From NCBI GenBank assembly GCA_014729495.1, contig WJJV01000011.1, positions 1 to 17,970 of the forward strand: a DNA stretch of 17,970 nt, given 5' to 3'. Under the pieces are notes generated by a model. That model was not told where the DNA came from. It saw only the letters and a list, made by a program, of their open reading frames with translations, and did no database searches. Position 1 is the stretch's first letter. Every line of letters begins with the position of its first letter. Below, piece by piece: positions 11,446 to 17,970 of this stretch. The translations under genes and the position numbers were made by a program. This stretch comes from Candidatus Woesearchaeota archaeon. GTDB lineage: Archaea; Nanobdellota; Nanobdellia; Woesearchaeales; UBA12501.

Positions 11446-13741
11446 CACCGCATATCCCTATGTATTTCTTTTTCTTGTTCGCGACATCAATAGCCTGCTT
11501 TATCAGGGCTTTTACAGCATCGTTCCTCTCATCATAGATGTCTGCCACAAGCTCTGAATCACGGTCGCATGCAAGAGTGAACTGTGTCAGATCATTTGAT
11601 CCTATGCTGAAGCCGTCAAAGATAGACAAGAACTGGTCAGCGAGTATCGCATTTGACGGAACCTCGCACATGACATTGACTTTCAGTCCATTTGCTCCTT
11701 TCTTGAGCCCGTTCTTCTCCATCTCTTTCAGGACTTTCTTTCCTTCATCAACAGTCCTGCATATAGGTATCATTAACTCAAGGTTTGTGAGGCCCATCTC
11801 CTCTCTCACTCTCTTTATTGCCTTGCACTCAAGAGCGAATCCTTCTCTGTAGCCTTCCTTGTAATAACGTGATGCTCCTCTCCAGCCGATCATTGGATTG
11901 CTCTCCACTGGTTCATAGGCCTTTCCGCCGAGAAGATTAGCATACTCATTTGTCTTGAAGTCACTGAATCTGAGAATCACTTTTTTTGGGTAGAATGCAG
12001 CTGCTATGCTCGCCACTCCGAATGCCAGCTTCTCAACAAAGAAATCCTTCTTGTCCTCATATCCATAGCTCAGCTCATCAATCTGCTTCTTGAGCTCTTC
12101 ATCCTCAAGATTCTCATAATCAATCAGCGCTCTTGGATGCACTTTTATGTATGAGTTTATTATGAACTCCTCTCTTGCAAGTCCCACGCCGTCATTTGGC
12201 AGGAAGCTTAGATTGAATACCTCTTCTGGATTCCCTACATTCATCATTATATGGGTCTTAAGCTTTGGAATCTTGTTGAGGTCAACCTTGTCAACGTCGA
12301 ACTTGAGCTTTCCCTCATAGACATGGCCTTCATCTCCCTCAGCACAGCTGACAGTCACTTTCTGGCCTGTCTCAATATTCTGCGTCGCATCATTTGTTCC
12401 CACAACGCAGGGGATGCCCAGCTCTCTTGATATTATCGCAGCATGGCATGTCCTTCCTCCCCTGTTTGTCACAATAGCCCCTGCTATCTTCATTATAGGC
12501 TCCCAGTCAGGATCAGTCATCTCAGTTATCAGCACCTCTCCTTTCTTGAACTCACCTATGTTCTTAGATTCCTTTATTACATGAGCTGTTCCCTGGCCTA
12601 TCTTCTGGCCTACAGCTCTTCCCACAGCAAGCACATTGCCTTTCTCCTTGAGGTGATACTCCTCAAGCATTGAAAGATCCCTCTGGCTCGCCACTGTCTC
12701 TGGCCTGGCCTGCACAATGAAAAGCTGATTTAGCTCTCCATCCTTTGCCCATTCCATATCCATTGGCTTGAAGTGGCCTGCCTGTTCAGAATAATGGTCT
12801 TCTATTATCGCAGCCCATTTTCCGAGGGTCAGCACCTCATCATCAGTAAGCACGAACTTCCTTCGGTCCTCATCTGGAACAGAGACATTCTTTGTTGTGT
12901 TCTTGCTTCCCTGCACATCATAGATCATCTTAATCTTCTTCTCTCCCACCTTCTTTGATATTATGGGTCTGAATCCTTTCTTCAGCGTTGGCTTGAAAAC
13001 ATAATACTCATCAGGATTCACTGCTCCCTGCACTACATTCTCGCCAAGGCCGTAAGAGCCTGTTATGAACGCAGCATCCTTGAATCCTGACTCAGTGTCA
13101 ATCGAGAACATGACTCCAGAGCATGAGAGATCTGACCTGACCATCTTCTGGATTCCTATTGAAAGAGCTATTGAGAAATGGTCAAATCCCTTGTCCTCTC
13201 TGTATGATATTGCCCTGTTCGTGAAAAGGGATGCAAAGCACCTCTTGCACGCGTCAATGACCTGCGCGTCCCCTCTTATGTTCAGATAAGTCTCCTGTTG
13301 TCCTGCAAAACTCGCATCAGGAAGATCCTCTGCAGTTGCTGAACTCCTCACAGCAACGTCAACATCATCCCTGTCCTTCTTGTAGGCTCCGCAAAGATCC
13401 CTGTATGACTTTATTATAGCATCCCTCAGCTCTGGAGGGAATTCAGCATTCCTTATGAGCGCCCTTACCTTGTGGCCTCTCTCGGCAAGGTTCTTCATGT
13501 CATGCGTGTTAAGATCCTTGAGGACATCCCTTATCTCATCCTTGATGCCTGCCTTGTCAAGAAGATACCTGTAAGCATGGGCTGTGACAGCAAACCCATT
13601 AGGCACCTGCACGCCCTTTGCAGTGAGATTCCTGTACATCTCTCCCAAAGAAGCATTCTTTCCTCCTACCTCAGGAACATTGTCAATCCCTAACTGATCA
13701 AACCATAGAATAAAAGCATCATTTTTCCAATCTTCTGACAT
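11300..13741 (-). CDS. ppsA: Phosphoenolpyruvate synthase
   Basis: An 813-residue enzyme converting pyruvate and ATP to PEP, AMP and phosphate; in archaea it can serve gluconeogenesis or the glycolytic direction. The ATP-grasp pyruvate/ATP-binding part covers about 10-350 (VGGKNASLGEM, VAVRSSATAEDLPDASFAGQQ). The swivelling domain near 375-475 carries the phosphorylated His433 in GGRTCHAAIISRELGIPCVVGT. The TIM-barrel domain (about 500-800) has GVGLAREEF, NPMIGWRGASRY, GSNDLTQFTLACDRDS and the catalytic C764 in GICGDAPS. GAGGTG at 13747-13752 is the binding site. The last 45 or so codons switch to AT-rich choices (all four Leu codons TTG, TTA or CTA; both Gln CAA), which fits a replaced 3' end. 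The first 35 codons also include TTA, TTG and CTA. Confidence 0.96.
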   Translation of the reverse strand: MSEDWKNDAFILWFDQLGIDNVPEVGGKNASLGEMYRNLTAKGVQVPNGFAVTAHAYRYLLDKAGIKDEIRDVLKDLNTHDMKNLAERGHKVRALIRNAEFPPELRDAIIKSYRDLCGAYKKDRDDVDVAVRSSATAEDLPDASFAGQQETYLNIRGDAQVIDACKRCFASLFTNRAISYREDKGFDHFSIALSIGIQKMVRSDLSCSGVMFSIDTESGFKDAAFITGSYGLGENVVQGAVNPDEYYVFKPTLKKGFRPIISKKVGEKKIKMIYDVQGSKNTTKNVSVPDEDRRKFVLTDDEVLTLGKWAAIIEDHYSEQAGHFKPMDMEWAKDGELNQLFIVQARPETVASQRDLSMLEEYHLKEKGNVLAVGRAVGQKIGQGTAHVIKESKNIGEFKKGEVLITEMTDPDWEPIMKIAGAIVTNRGGRTCHAAIISRELGIPCVVGTNDATQNIETGQKVTVSCAEGDEGHVYEGKLKFDVDKVDLNKIPKLKTHIMMNVGNPEEVFNLSFLPNDGVGLAREEFIINSYIKVHPRALIDYENLEDEELKKQIDELSYGYEDKKDFFVEKLAFGVASIAAAFYPKKVILRFSDFKTNEYANLLGGKAYEPVESNPMIGWRGASRYYKEGYREGFALECKAIKRVREEMGLTNLELMIPICRTVDEGKKVLKEMEKNGLKKGANGLKVNVMCEVPSNAILADQFLSIFDGFSIGSNDLTQFTLACDRDSELVADIYDERNDAVKALIKQAIDVANKKKKYIGICGDAPSTFPEFAQFLVETGIHSISLSPDAIVKTKIAIAKSEKKLGILPKQ

Positions 13742-13782
13742 CTAACCCACCTCTTTTTTTAACTAAATGATAAATATCTATC

Positions 13783-13799
13783 CAGCTGGCACACAGCTG
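13783..13799. promoter_or_regulatory. CAGCTG dyad in the ppsA leader
   Basis: CAGCTG-GCACA-CAGCTG lies in the predicted 5' leader of ppsA, about 45-60 bp before its ATG. It can form a 6-bp RNA hairpin or act as a DNA site made of two identical palindromic half-sites. Confidence 0.45.
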
Positions 13800-13817
13800 C
13801 TGATATATGATGAATAA

Positions 13818-13853
13818 TGACAGTCAATATATAAATTTTATTATTGATTGTCA
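13818..13853. promoter_or_regulatory. Long dyad spanning the ppsA TATA box
   Basis: TGACAGTCAATA (13818-13829) and TATTGATTGTCA (13842-13853) are complementary at 11 of 12 positions and flank TATAAATTTTAT. The spacer and arm contain the minus-strand TATA element for ppsA, so a bound regulator should block its transcription. The ldh TATA box lies about 55 bp away and is not covered. Confidence 0.6.
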
Positions 13854-13904
13854 GCAGATACTTAGTTTACTATTCTCCTAAACTGTATTTGCTATTATGG
13901 AATG

Positions 13905-13916
13905 ATTATAAACTTT
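13905..13916 (+). promoter_or_regulatory. TATA box of ldh
   Basis: ATTATAAAC in this stretch is about 35 bp before ATG 13945, predicting a leader of fewer than ten bases. GAGGT touches the ATG directly, so it is unlikely to work as a normal binding site. Confidence 0.5.
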
Positions 13917-13944
13917 TATAACATCAACTGCACTGGATTGAGGT

Positions 13945-14871
13945 ATGCCAAGGAAAGTAGCCATAATCGGAGCTGGATTCGTGGGAAGCACAGCAGCTTA
14001 TGCTCTCCTCATAAAAGAGGTGGCTGACGAGATAATCCTTGTTGATGTCAACAAGGAGAAGGCAGAAGGCCATGCAATGGATCTTGAGCAGGGAATACAG
14101 TTTGTCAGAGGAGCTGAGATAAAGTACAGTGACTCATGCGAGGATTGCAGGGATGCTGATGTGATTGTCATAACTGCAGGGCTGGCGCAGAAGCCAGGAG
14201 AGACAAGGCTTGACCTTGTAAACAAGAATGCAGAGCTTTTCAGGAAAATGATCCCCCAGATAACAAAGCACAGCAAGGATGCAGTGATTGTTGTTGTCTC
14301 AAATCCTGTTGATGTTCTTACTTACCTGACGATTAAATACTCCGGATTCTCCAGGCATAAGGTCTTTGGAACAGGAACAACCCTTGACACAGCAAGGTTC
14401 AGATTCTATATCAGCGAGCACTTCAATGTTAACCTCCACAATGTCCATGCCTACATACTCGGAGAGCACGGTGATTCAGAGTTCCCTGTGTGGAGCAATG
14501 CGACAATAGCAGGCCTGAATGTCAGCAGCCTTGATGGCTATAGCAAAGAGGTCATGGATGAGATATTCCAGAAGACAAAGAACTCAGCTTATGAGATAAT
14601 AGCAAAGAAAGGATCTACATATTATGCAATAGGTCTTGTGATCGCTGAGATTGTCGATTCAATACTCCATGATGAGAGCAGGATATTCCCTGTATCAACA
14701 TACATAGACAATTACTATGATGAAGGGGGCATGTGCATCAGCATGCCATGTGTCATAGGAAAAGAGGGAATAAAGAGGAAGATACAGGTTCCGCTGACTG
14801 ATGAAGAGCAGCAGGCCCTGCATAAGTCTGCAGGTACACTCAAGGAATATATTGAGAAGGTTGAGAAATAG
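13945..14871 (+). CDS. ldh: L-lactate dehydrogenase
   Basis: A 308-residue NAD-dependent enzyme reducing pyruvate to lactate. The Rossmann motif is GAGFVGS at 9-15, with an acidic D34 in LVDVN favouring NAD. The substrate-selecting position is Gln (Q82 in AQKPGETR), as in lactate rather than malate dehydrogenases, which have Arg there. Catalytic residues are visible: R88, D148 and R151 in TTLDTARFR, and H175 in ILGEHGDSEFPVW. Length matches the family. It is divergent from ppsA across a 203-bp control region, so pyruvate use is coordinated here: lactate production restores NAD during fermentation, while PpsA returns pyruvate to PEP. This suggests fermentative metabolism. Bacterial-style Ldh in such archaea may be acquired, but that cannot be shown from this window. 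Confidence 0.94.
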   Translation: MPRKVAIIGAGFVGSTAAYALLIKEVADEIILVDVNKEKAEGHAMDLEQGIQFVRGAEIKYSDSCEDCRDADVIVITAGLAQKPGETRLDLVNKNAELFRKMIPQITKHSKDAVIVVVSNPVDVLTYLTIKYSGFSRHKVFGTGTTLDTARFRFYISEHFNVNLHNVHAYILGEHGDSEFPVWSNATIAGLNVSSLDGYSKEVMDEIFQKTKNSAYEIIAKKGSTYYAIGLVIAEIVDSILHDESRIFPVSTYIDNYYDEGGMCISMPCVIGKEGIKRKIQVPLTDEEQQALHKSAGTLKEYIEKVEK

Positions 14872-14884
14872 AAGCCAAGAAAAC

Positions 14885-14892
14885 ATTTAAAT
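14885..14892 (+). promoter_or_regulatory. TATA box of the secreted-protein gene
   Basis: ATTTAAAT is centred 28 bp before ATG 14917 with no binding site between, implying a leaderless transcript. It separates this gene from ldh, which ends at 14871. Confidence 0.5.
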
Positions 14893-14916
14893 AGGGAGCA
14901 ATGCTTGCCTTAAGCT

Positions 14917-16416
14917 ATGAATCGGCCTTTATATATGATTTGTGTTCTTGTATTTCTGTTATTATTTGCTCCTGTAGTTGCTGCTGTATGTGGAGGCAGT
15001 GGTGATGAATACAACTATGTTGAGGATATAGATTACACATGCAATAATGCCACCATTTTACCAAGGGATGTTGATGCAAATGTGGTATATGAAATAGAGT
15101 GTTTTAATGATGATGAAACCCAAACTTACACTTTTACATATTACTTCTTACCTAGTTTTAATGGAATTCTTTACTTCATGAAAAAAGAGATTTTTGAAGA
15201 TAAGCCTCAATTTAACATTGTGGCTAATGAAATTCTCTATTTTGAAGGTGAGCCTCTTCTCTTGTTGGATGATGATTGTGGGCATATATACTGGACTACA
15301 GATGGAGCAGATCATAAATTTATTATGTTTGAAGGGGATGGTAAGTTTCCTAAATCTCTTCTGCAAACAAGAATGGAGAACAATCCAAGCAATCTTAAAG
15401 AAGTTATTTCTGAGGGAGAGAAAAAATATCCTCCTATCACAGAGGAGACAGGAGGTTTGCTGATAGATAATATTGATGGATTCACATTAAAGACTGACTT
15501 CAGCAAAGGATGGCTTCCAGATACTGTTGATACAGAGAAAATCGCATGCAATTATGTGAGTGATGATACTGGAGAGAGGATTGCTGCTACCATCTATGAG
15601 TTTGATGATTCTGATGAACTGGATAATGTATTTAAGGACTTTATATCCTATACTGATTTTGGTGTCGTAGACAATAACATAATCTATATCAGCAAAGATA
15701 GGTCTTTCTTATTCTGGATGTCAGGAGATAAACTTGTCTTTTTTGGTCCAGAGATGAGTAGCTCTGATTTTCTTGATGATTATGATAATGAGCTTGTACA
15801 GTCATATCTGAACAGATATCCAAGCCAATTCAATAAGTTTATCCGAATGAAAAGTGTTGGTTACACTGAACATTATGGTGGCTTTTTGTTTACATATCCA
15901 GAAAGCATATCAAGAACATTGGATGATAGCTGTTTGAAGGAAGTCGGGCAGTTGCTGGAAGATGAAGGATTCACAGGAGACAGGCTTGAATGGTATTCTA
16001 TGAAAGAATGCACTGCAAGAGAGATTTTTTATGAAAAGTATGGAGACCTTTTTGAAGTCCATCAAAAGTATTCTGGTTCAGAATTTGCTGATTTCTTTGA
16101 AGAATTATGGGAATACAGGAACAAGGAATTTATTGAGGAAGCCAGGGAAGATATGGGCGAACAAGATAGGGTCTGTGAATATACCTATGAGGATGGAAGA
16201 AGAATAGAAAGATGCTATGATAGGAATCCAAATCCGGAATTGGTATTAACTGAAGAGCCTGTGATGAGTGAAGAGATTGTTGATGAAGGGATTGACACGG
16301 GAGATGAACAAGTTGTTGAAGGGATAGAGGATACCGTAAACAATAAAGAGACTGACTCAAAGAATGTAATGACTAGGATTATCTCATGGATTAAAAGTAT
16401 CTTTGGCAGACATTGA
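14917..16416 (+). CDS. Secreted or membrane-anchored protein of unknown function
   Basis: A 499-residue protein with an N-terminal signal sequence or anchor: hydrophobic residues 5-24 (LYMICVLVFLLLFAPVVAAV). The remainder is extracellular if exported. It is acidic, has many aromatic residues and scattered cysteines (for example VCGGSG, DYTCNN, ECFND and DDDCGH in the first 130 residues), which may form disulphides. A low-complexity Glu/Val/Thr linker from about 435 to 480 leads to a basic amphipathic C-terminal helix, VMTRIISWIKSIFGRH. That end looks like a membrane-contact or sorting tail. No catalytic motif or known family is recognised. It is a single-gene unit between ldh and the dehydrogenase at 16512. 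Confidence 0.75.
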   Translation: MNRPLYMICVLVFLLLFAPVVAAVCGGSGDEYNYVEDIDYTCNNATILPRDVDANVVYEIECFNDDETQTYTFTYYFLPSFNGILYFMKKEIFEDKPQFNIVANEILYFEGEPLLLLDDDCGHIYWTTDGADHKFIMFEGDGKFPKSLLQTRMENNPSNLKEVISEGEKKYPPITEETGGLLIDNIDGFTLKTDFSKGWLPDTVDTEKIACNYVSDDTGERIAATIYEFDDSDELDNVFKDFISYTDFGVVDNNIIYISKDRSFLFWMSGDKLVFFGPEMSSSDFLDDYDNELVQSYLNRYPSQFNKFIRMKSVGYTEHYGGFLFTYPESISRTLDDSCLKEVGQLLEDEGFTGDRLEWYSMKECTAREIFYEKYGDLFEVHQKYSGSEFADFFEELWEYRNKEFIEEAREDMGEQDRVCEYTYEDGRRIERCYDRNPNPELVLTEEPVMSEEIVDEGIDTGDEQVVEGIEDTVNNKETDSKNVMTRIISWIKSIFGRH

Positions 16417-16469
16417 TATCCTGATAAGTTAATAATACATAAAAGGAACTCTTGCATAGCCTCAAAAAC

Positions 16470-16493
16470 ATTTATATATCTCCCATATATAAC
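16470..16493 (+). promoter_or_regulatory. TATA region of the dehydrogenase gene
   Basis: Two TATA-like runs, ATTTATATA (16470-16478) and ATATATAAC (16485-16493), precede ATG 16512. The first gives a transcript start near 16500 and a leader of about 12 bases; AGGGG at 16500-16504 is a possible binding site. Which run is used cannot be decided. Confidence 0.45.
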
Positions 16494-16511
16494 TACGCTT
16501 AGGGGCATGGT

Positions 16512-17573
16512 ATGAGAGCAAAAGTAGCAGTAGTGGGGCTTGGAGATATTGGATTGGGGCTTTGCAGGATACTTCTTGATGACTCATCAGCAAGCCTGGT
16601 TGGAGCTGTGGATACTGGTGAGGGATACAAATCCCATATCAGCAGCAGGGCAAGGATCGGAGATGTTCTTGGAGAATCAAGAGCAGGTCCTGAGATAACA
16701 GATGACATTGAGAAAGTCTACAGAGAAGATAACCCAAATATTCTTGTCCTTGCCACAAGCTCAAATCTGGACAGCATAAAAGACTCTATTGATCTTGCAA
16801 TAAAGAACAAGGTTCATGTTGTCTCTCCAGCTGAACAGCTTTTCTTCCCTGAGTACTTTGATCCTGATGAGGCTGCAAGGATTGATGAGGCTGCAAGGAA
16901 AGCATATGTCTCAGTGATTGGAAGAGGCGTGAATCCAGGGCTTGTGACTGACCTTTTTCCAGCCCATTTCGCAGGCCAGTATCATCCAGATAATATAGCT
17001 TCCATTGTTGTGCACAGGCATGACAATACACTCCAGAGGAGGCATGCTCTGCTGAAGAAGACAGGATGCTGGTTATCTCCTGAAGAATTCAGTGAAAAGA
17101 ACAAGATGGCTTTGGAAGGAAAGCCAGGATTCGGCCATGTTGGATTGGAGATGTCTGCTGCATACATGGCAGATGCCCTAGAACTTGAGGATTATACAAT
17201 GAGATTCTCAAGGAATCCTGTGATAGCATCTGAGGATATAAAGCCAGATGATGGTGATATGATAAAGAAAGGCCAGGTCTGCGGTCTTGATGAGCATTGC
17301 AGGATATTTGATAATAATGCAGATCCTGAGTATGATAACATTCCCAGGATAATGATACACCTGAGGATGAATGCAGAGCAGCTCAACTCTAATGGTGTCA
17401 AGGTGGGCCTGAAAGACGGACTGATAAAAGAGCATGACTACAGCAATATAATCAACGGCGACCAGGCAACAGTGAGGATACTGCATGACCTTGTCTTCCA
17501 GGTCATGTATTCTGAGCCAGGCCTGAACAGGATGGATTATGTTCCTGATCCTGCAATGCTTCTGAAGCAATAA
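16512..17573 (+). CDS. NAD(P)-dependent dehydrogenase, diaminopentanoate dehydrogenase/DapB-like
   Basis: A 353-residue protein with an N-terminal Rossmann fold: GLGDIG at 9-14, then strands leading to VLATSS (79-84) and VVSPAEQLFFPEYF. The segment IGRGVNPGLVTDLFP (136-150) and the later LLKKTGCWLSPEEFSEK match the COG3804 family, which includes the 2,4-diaminopentanoate dehydrogenase of ornithine fermentation and relatives of dihydrodipicolinate reductase. It probably oxidises or reduces an amino acid-like substrate with NAD(P). Other genes of ornithine breakdown are not in the window, so that pathway is not assigned. The gene has its own promoter, and the tandem hairpins begin 8 bp after its stop. 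Confidence 0.78.
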   Translation: MRAKVAVVGLGDIGLGLCRILLDDSSASLVGAVDTGEGYKSHISSRARIGDVLGESRAGPEITDDIEKVYREDNPNILVLATSSNLDSIKDSIDLAIKNKVHVVSPAEQLFFPEYFDPDEAARIDEAARKAYVSVIGRGVNPGLVTDLFPAHFAGQYHPDNIASIVVHRHDNTLQRRHALLKKTGCWLSPEEFSEKNKMALEGKPGFGHVGLEMSAAYMADALELEDYTMRFSRNPVIASEDIKPDDGDMIKKGQVCGLDEHCRIFDNNADPEYDNIPRIMIHLRMNAEQLNSNGVKVGLKDGLIKEHDYSNIINGDQATVRILHDLVFQVMYSEPGLNRMDYVPDPAMLLKQ

Positions 17574-17580
17574 TTCTTTA

Positions 17581-17638
17581 TTCCTAGCCTCTCCGACAAG
17601 CGCAACAAATCCGACCACGGAGAGGTGGAGATGGATTT
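17581..17638 (+). repeat. Tandem hairpin unit 1
   Basis: TTCCTAG leads into an 8-bp stem, CCTCTCCG (17588-17595) with CGGAGAGG (17618-17625), then TGG and, ten bases after the stem, a T-run. Its 22-base loop differs from the loops of units 2 and 3. It could also serve as terminator of the dehydrogenase gene. Orientation is assumed to follow that gene. Confidence 0.75.
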
Positions 17639-17660
17639 TTTGGGATTGCATTGTAACTTA

Positions 17661-17721
17661 TTCCTAGCCTCGCCAATAAGATGCTGCTAATGCTATGTTG
17701 GCGAGGTGGCGAAAGCTTTTT
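17661..17721 (+). repeat. Tandem hairpin unit 2
   Basis: The unit starts 80 bp after unit 1 with the same TTCCTAG. The stem is CCTCGCCAA (17668-17676) with TTGGCGAGG (17698-17706); compared with units 1 and 3, both sides of the stem have changed together. TGGCGA and a T-run follow. The 21-base loop shares AGATGCTGCTA and CTATG with unit 3. Confidence 0.75.
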
Positions 17722-17743
17722 GTGTTTGTTTACCCTGCATTTC

Positions 17744-17806
17744 TTCCTAGCCTCTCCGAGCAGATGCTGCTATTCCTATGTCGGAGAGGTGGCACTGACT
17801 TTTGGT
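17744..17806 (+). repeat. Tandem hairpin unit 3
   Basis: The unit starts 83 bp after unit 2 with TTCCTAG. The 9-bp stem is CCTCTCCGA (17751-17759) with TCGGAGAGG (17781-17789), followed by TGGC and, later, a T-run. Inside the loop AGCAG-ATG-CTGCT can form a further short hairpin. The loop is very similar to that of unit 2. Confidence 0.75.
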
Positions 17807-17814
17807 TTCTGTAT

Positions 17815-17944
17815 GGCAGCAACAAGGACGAATACTGAGTGTAGAGGGAAAATCCATACGAAGTGTGGATTTTTCCTTTACGAATAAGGCAAGTCCGAGC
17901 AGAGCGAGGACTTGACTGTGTATGAGTCCAATGTTGTTGCTGCC
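17815..17944. ncRNA. Predicted structured RNA with a three-way junction
   Basis: An outer stem of 11 perfect pairs joins GGCAGCAACAA (17815-17825) to TTGTTGCTGCC (17934-17944). Inside it, GGAC-GA-ATAC (17826-17835) pairs with GTAT-GA-GTCC (17920-17929), leaving facing GA dinucleotides that suggest tandem G-A pairs. One arm is a 16-bp stem with two G-U pairs (17841-17856 with 17866-17881), extendable to a GAA triloop. The other is CAAGTCC/GGACTTG (17890-17896 with 17908-17914). Little sequence is left unpaired. No known RNA family recognised; strand is undetermined. The rest of 17574-17970 holds no convincing gene. Confidence 0.55.
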
Positions 17945-17970
17945 GACATAAATAGAATATTGCCTTATCC

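Noticed and set aside
17208..17651. 147-codon minus-strand frame
   Set aside because: It lies antisense to the dehydrogenase gene, and its first residues are simply the reverse reading of hairpin unit 1.
17661..17709. Integron attC site
   Set aside because: The folded units lack the RYYYAAC and GTTRRRY core pair, and no integrase gene or cassette layout is visible.
17581..17806. CRISPR array
   Set aside because: The units differ in their stems and are followed by related, not unique, sequence. Repeat and spacer lengths do not fit, and no cas gene is present.
17681..17887. 68-codon open frame across hairpin units 2 and 3 and the junction RNA
   Set aside because: It runs through the repeated stems and the long RNA arm, has no binding site or promoter at a useful distance, and its composition follows the repeats.

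Overview
The window reads as a chromosome segment from an archaeon, most likely a small-genome DPANN lineage of the Woesearchaeota/Pacearchaeota type. This is inferred from gene content and style, not from a marker-gene tree. Archaeal features are Rpo7 and Spt4, ribosomal proteins S24e and S27ae, the L1-L10-L12 stalk operon, the archaeal coiled-coil family COG1340, AT-rich TATA boxes about 27 bp upstream of many start codons, and GGAGG/GGTGA-type ribosome binding sites inside operons. There is no rRNA, tRNA or CRISPR array.

Layout. 1-2081 (+) is an informational operon: a PIN-domain nuclease, Rpo7, Spt4, S24e and S27ae, with overlapping or nearly touching genes. 2132-2630 (+) is a RelB/RelE-like toxin-antitoxin pair. 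2647-3390 (-) is a TrmB-type regulator. It is divergent from a three-gene unit at 3521-5995 (+): two SAM methyltransferases and a signal-peptide protein that looks like an outer-membrane beta-barrel. A perfect 18-bp palindrome lies between the two divergent promoters. 6028-6909 (-) encodes the COG1340 coiled-coil protein. 6970-9080 (-) is the L1-L10-L12 operon, with a structured leader and a terminator hairpin. 9308-10213 (+) encodes an unrecognised acidic protein.

10214-13741 (-) holds a LAGLIDADG-type endonuclease gene directly downstream of ppsA (PEP synthase). Both proteins end in the same ten residues, EKKLGILPKQ, yet 9 of the 10 codons differ synonymously. I read this as a homing element that entered the 3' end of ppsA, brought its own version of the ppsA 3' end, and left the displaced original end fused to the endonuclease. 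ppsA diverges from ldh (13945-14871, L-lactate dehydrogenase), and a long dyad covers the ppsA TATA box. Pyruvate would be turned to lactate by Ldh or recycled to PEP by PpsA. 14917-16416 encodes a secreted or membrane-anchored protein of unknown function, and 16512-17573 an NAD(P)-dependent dehydrogenase of the diaminopentanoate dehydrogenase/DapB-like family.

The last 400 bases (17574-17970) hold no convincing gene. They contain three tandem hairpins whose stems show compensatory changes, then a 130-nt segment that folds on paper into a three-way junction with a very long arm. The most interesting items are the ppsA homing element, this structured-RNA array, and the barrel-like protein with its methyltransferases under a TrmB-type regulator.
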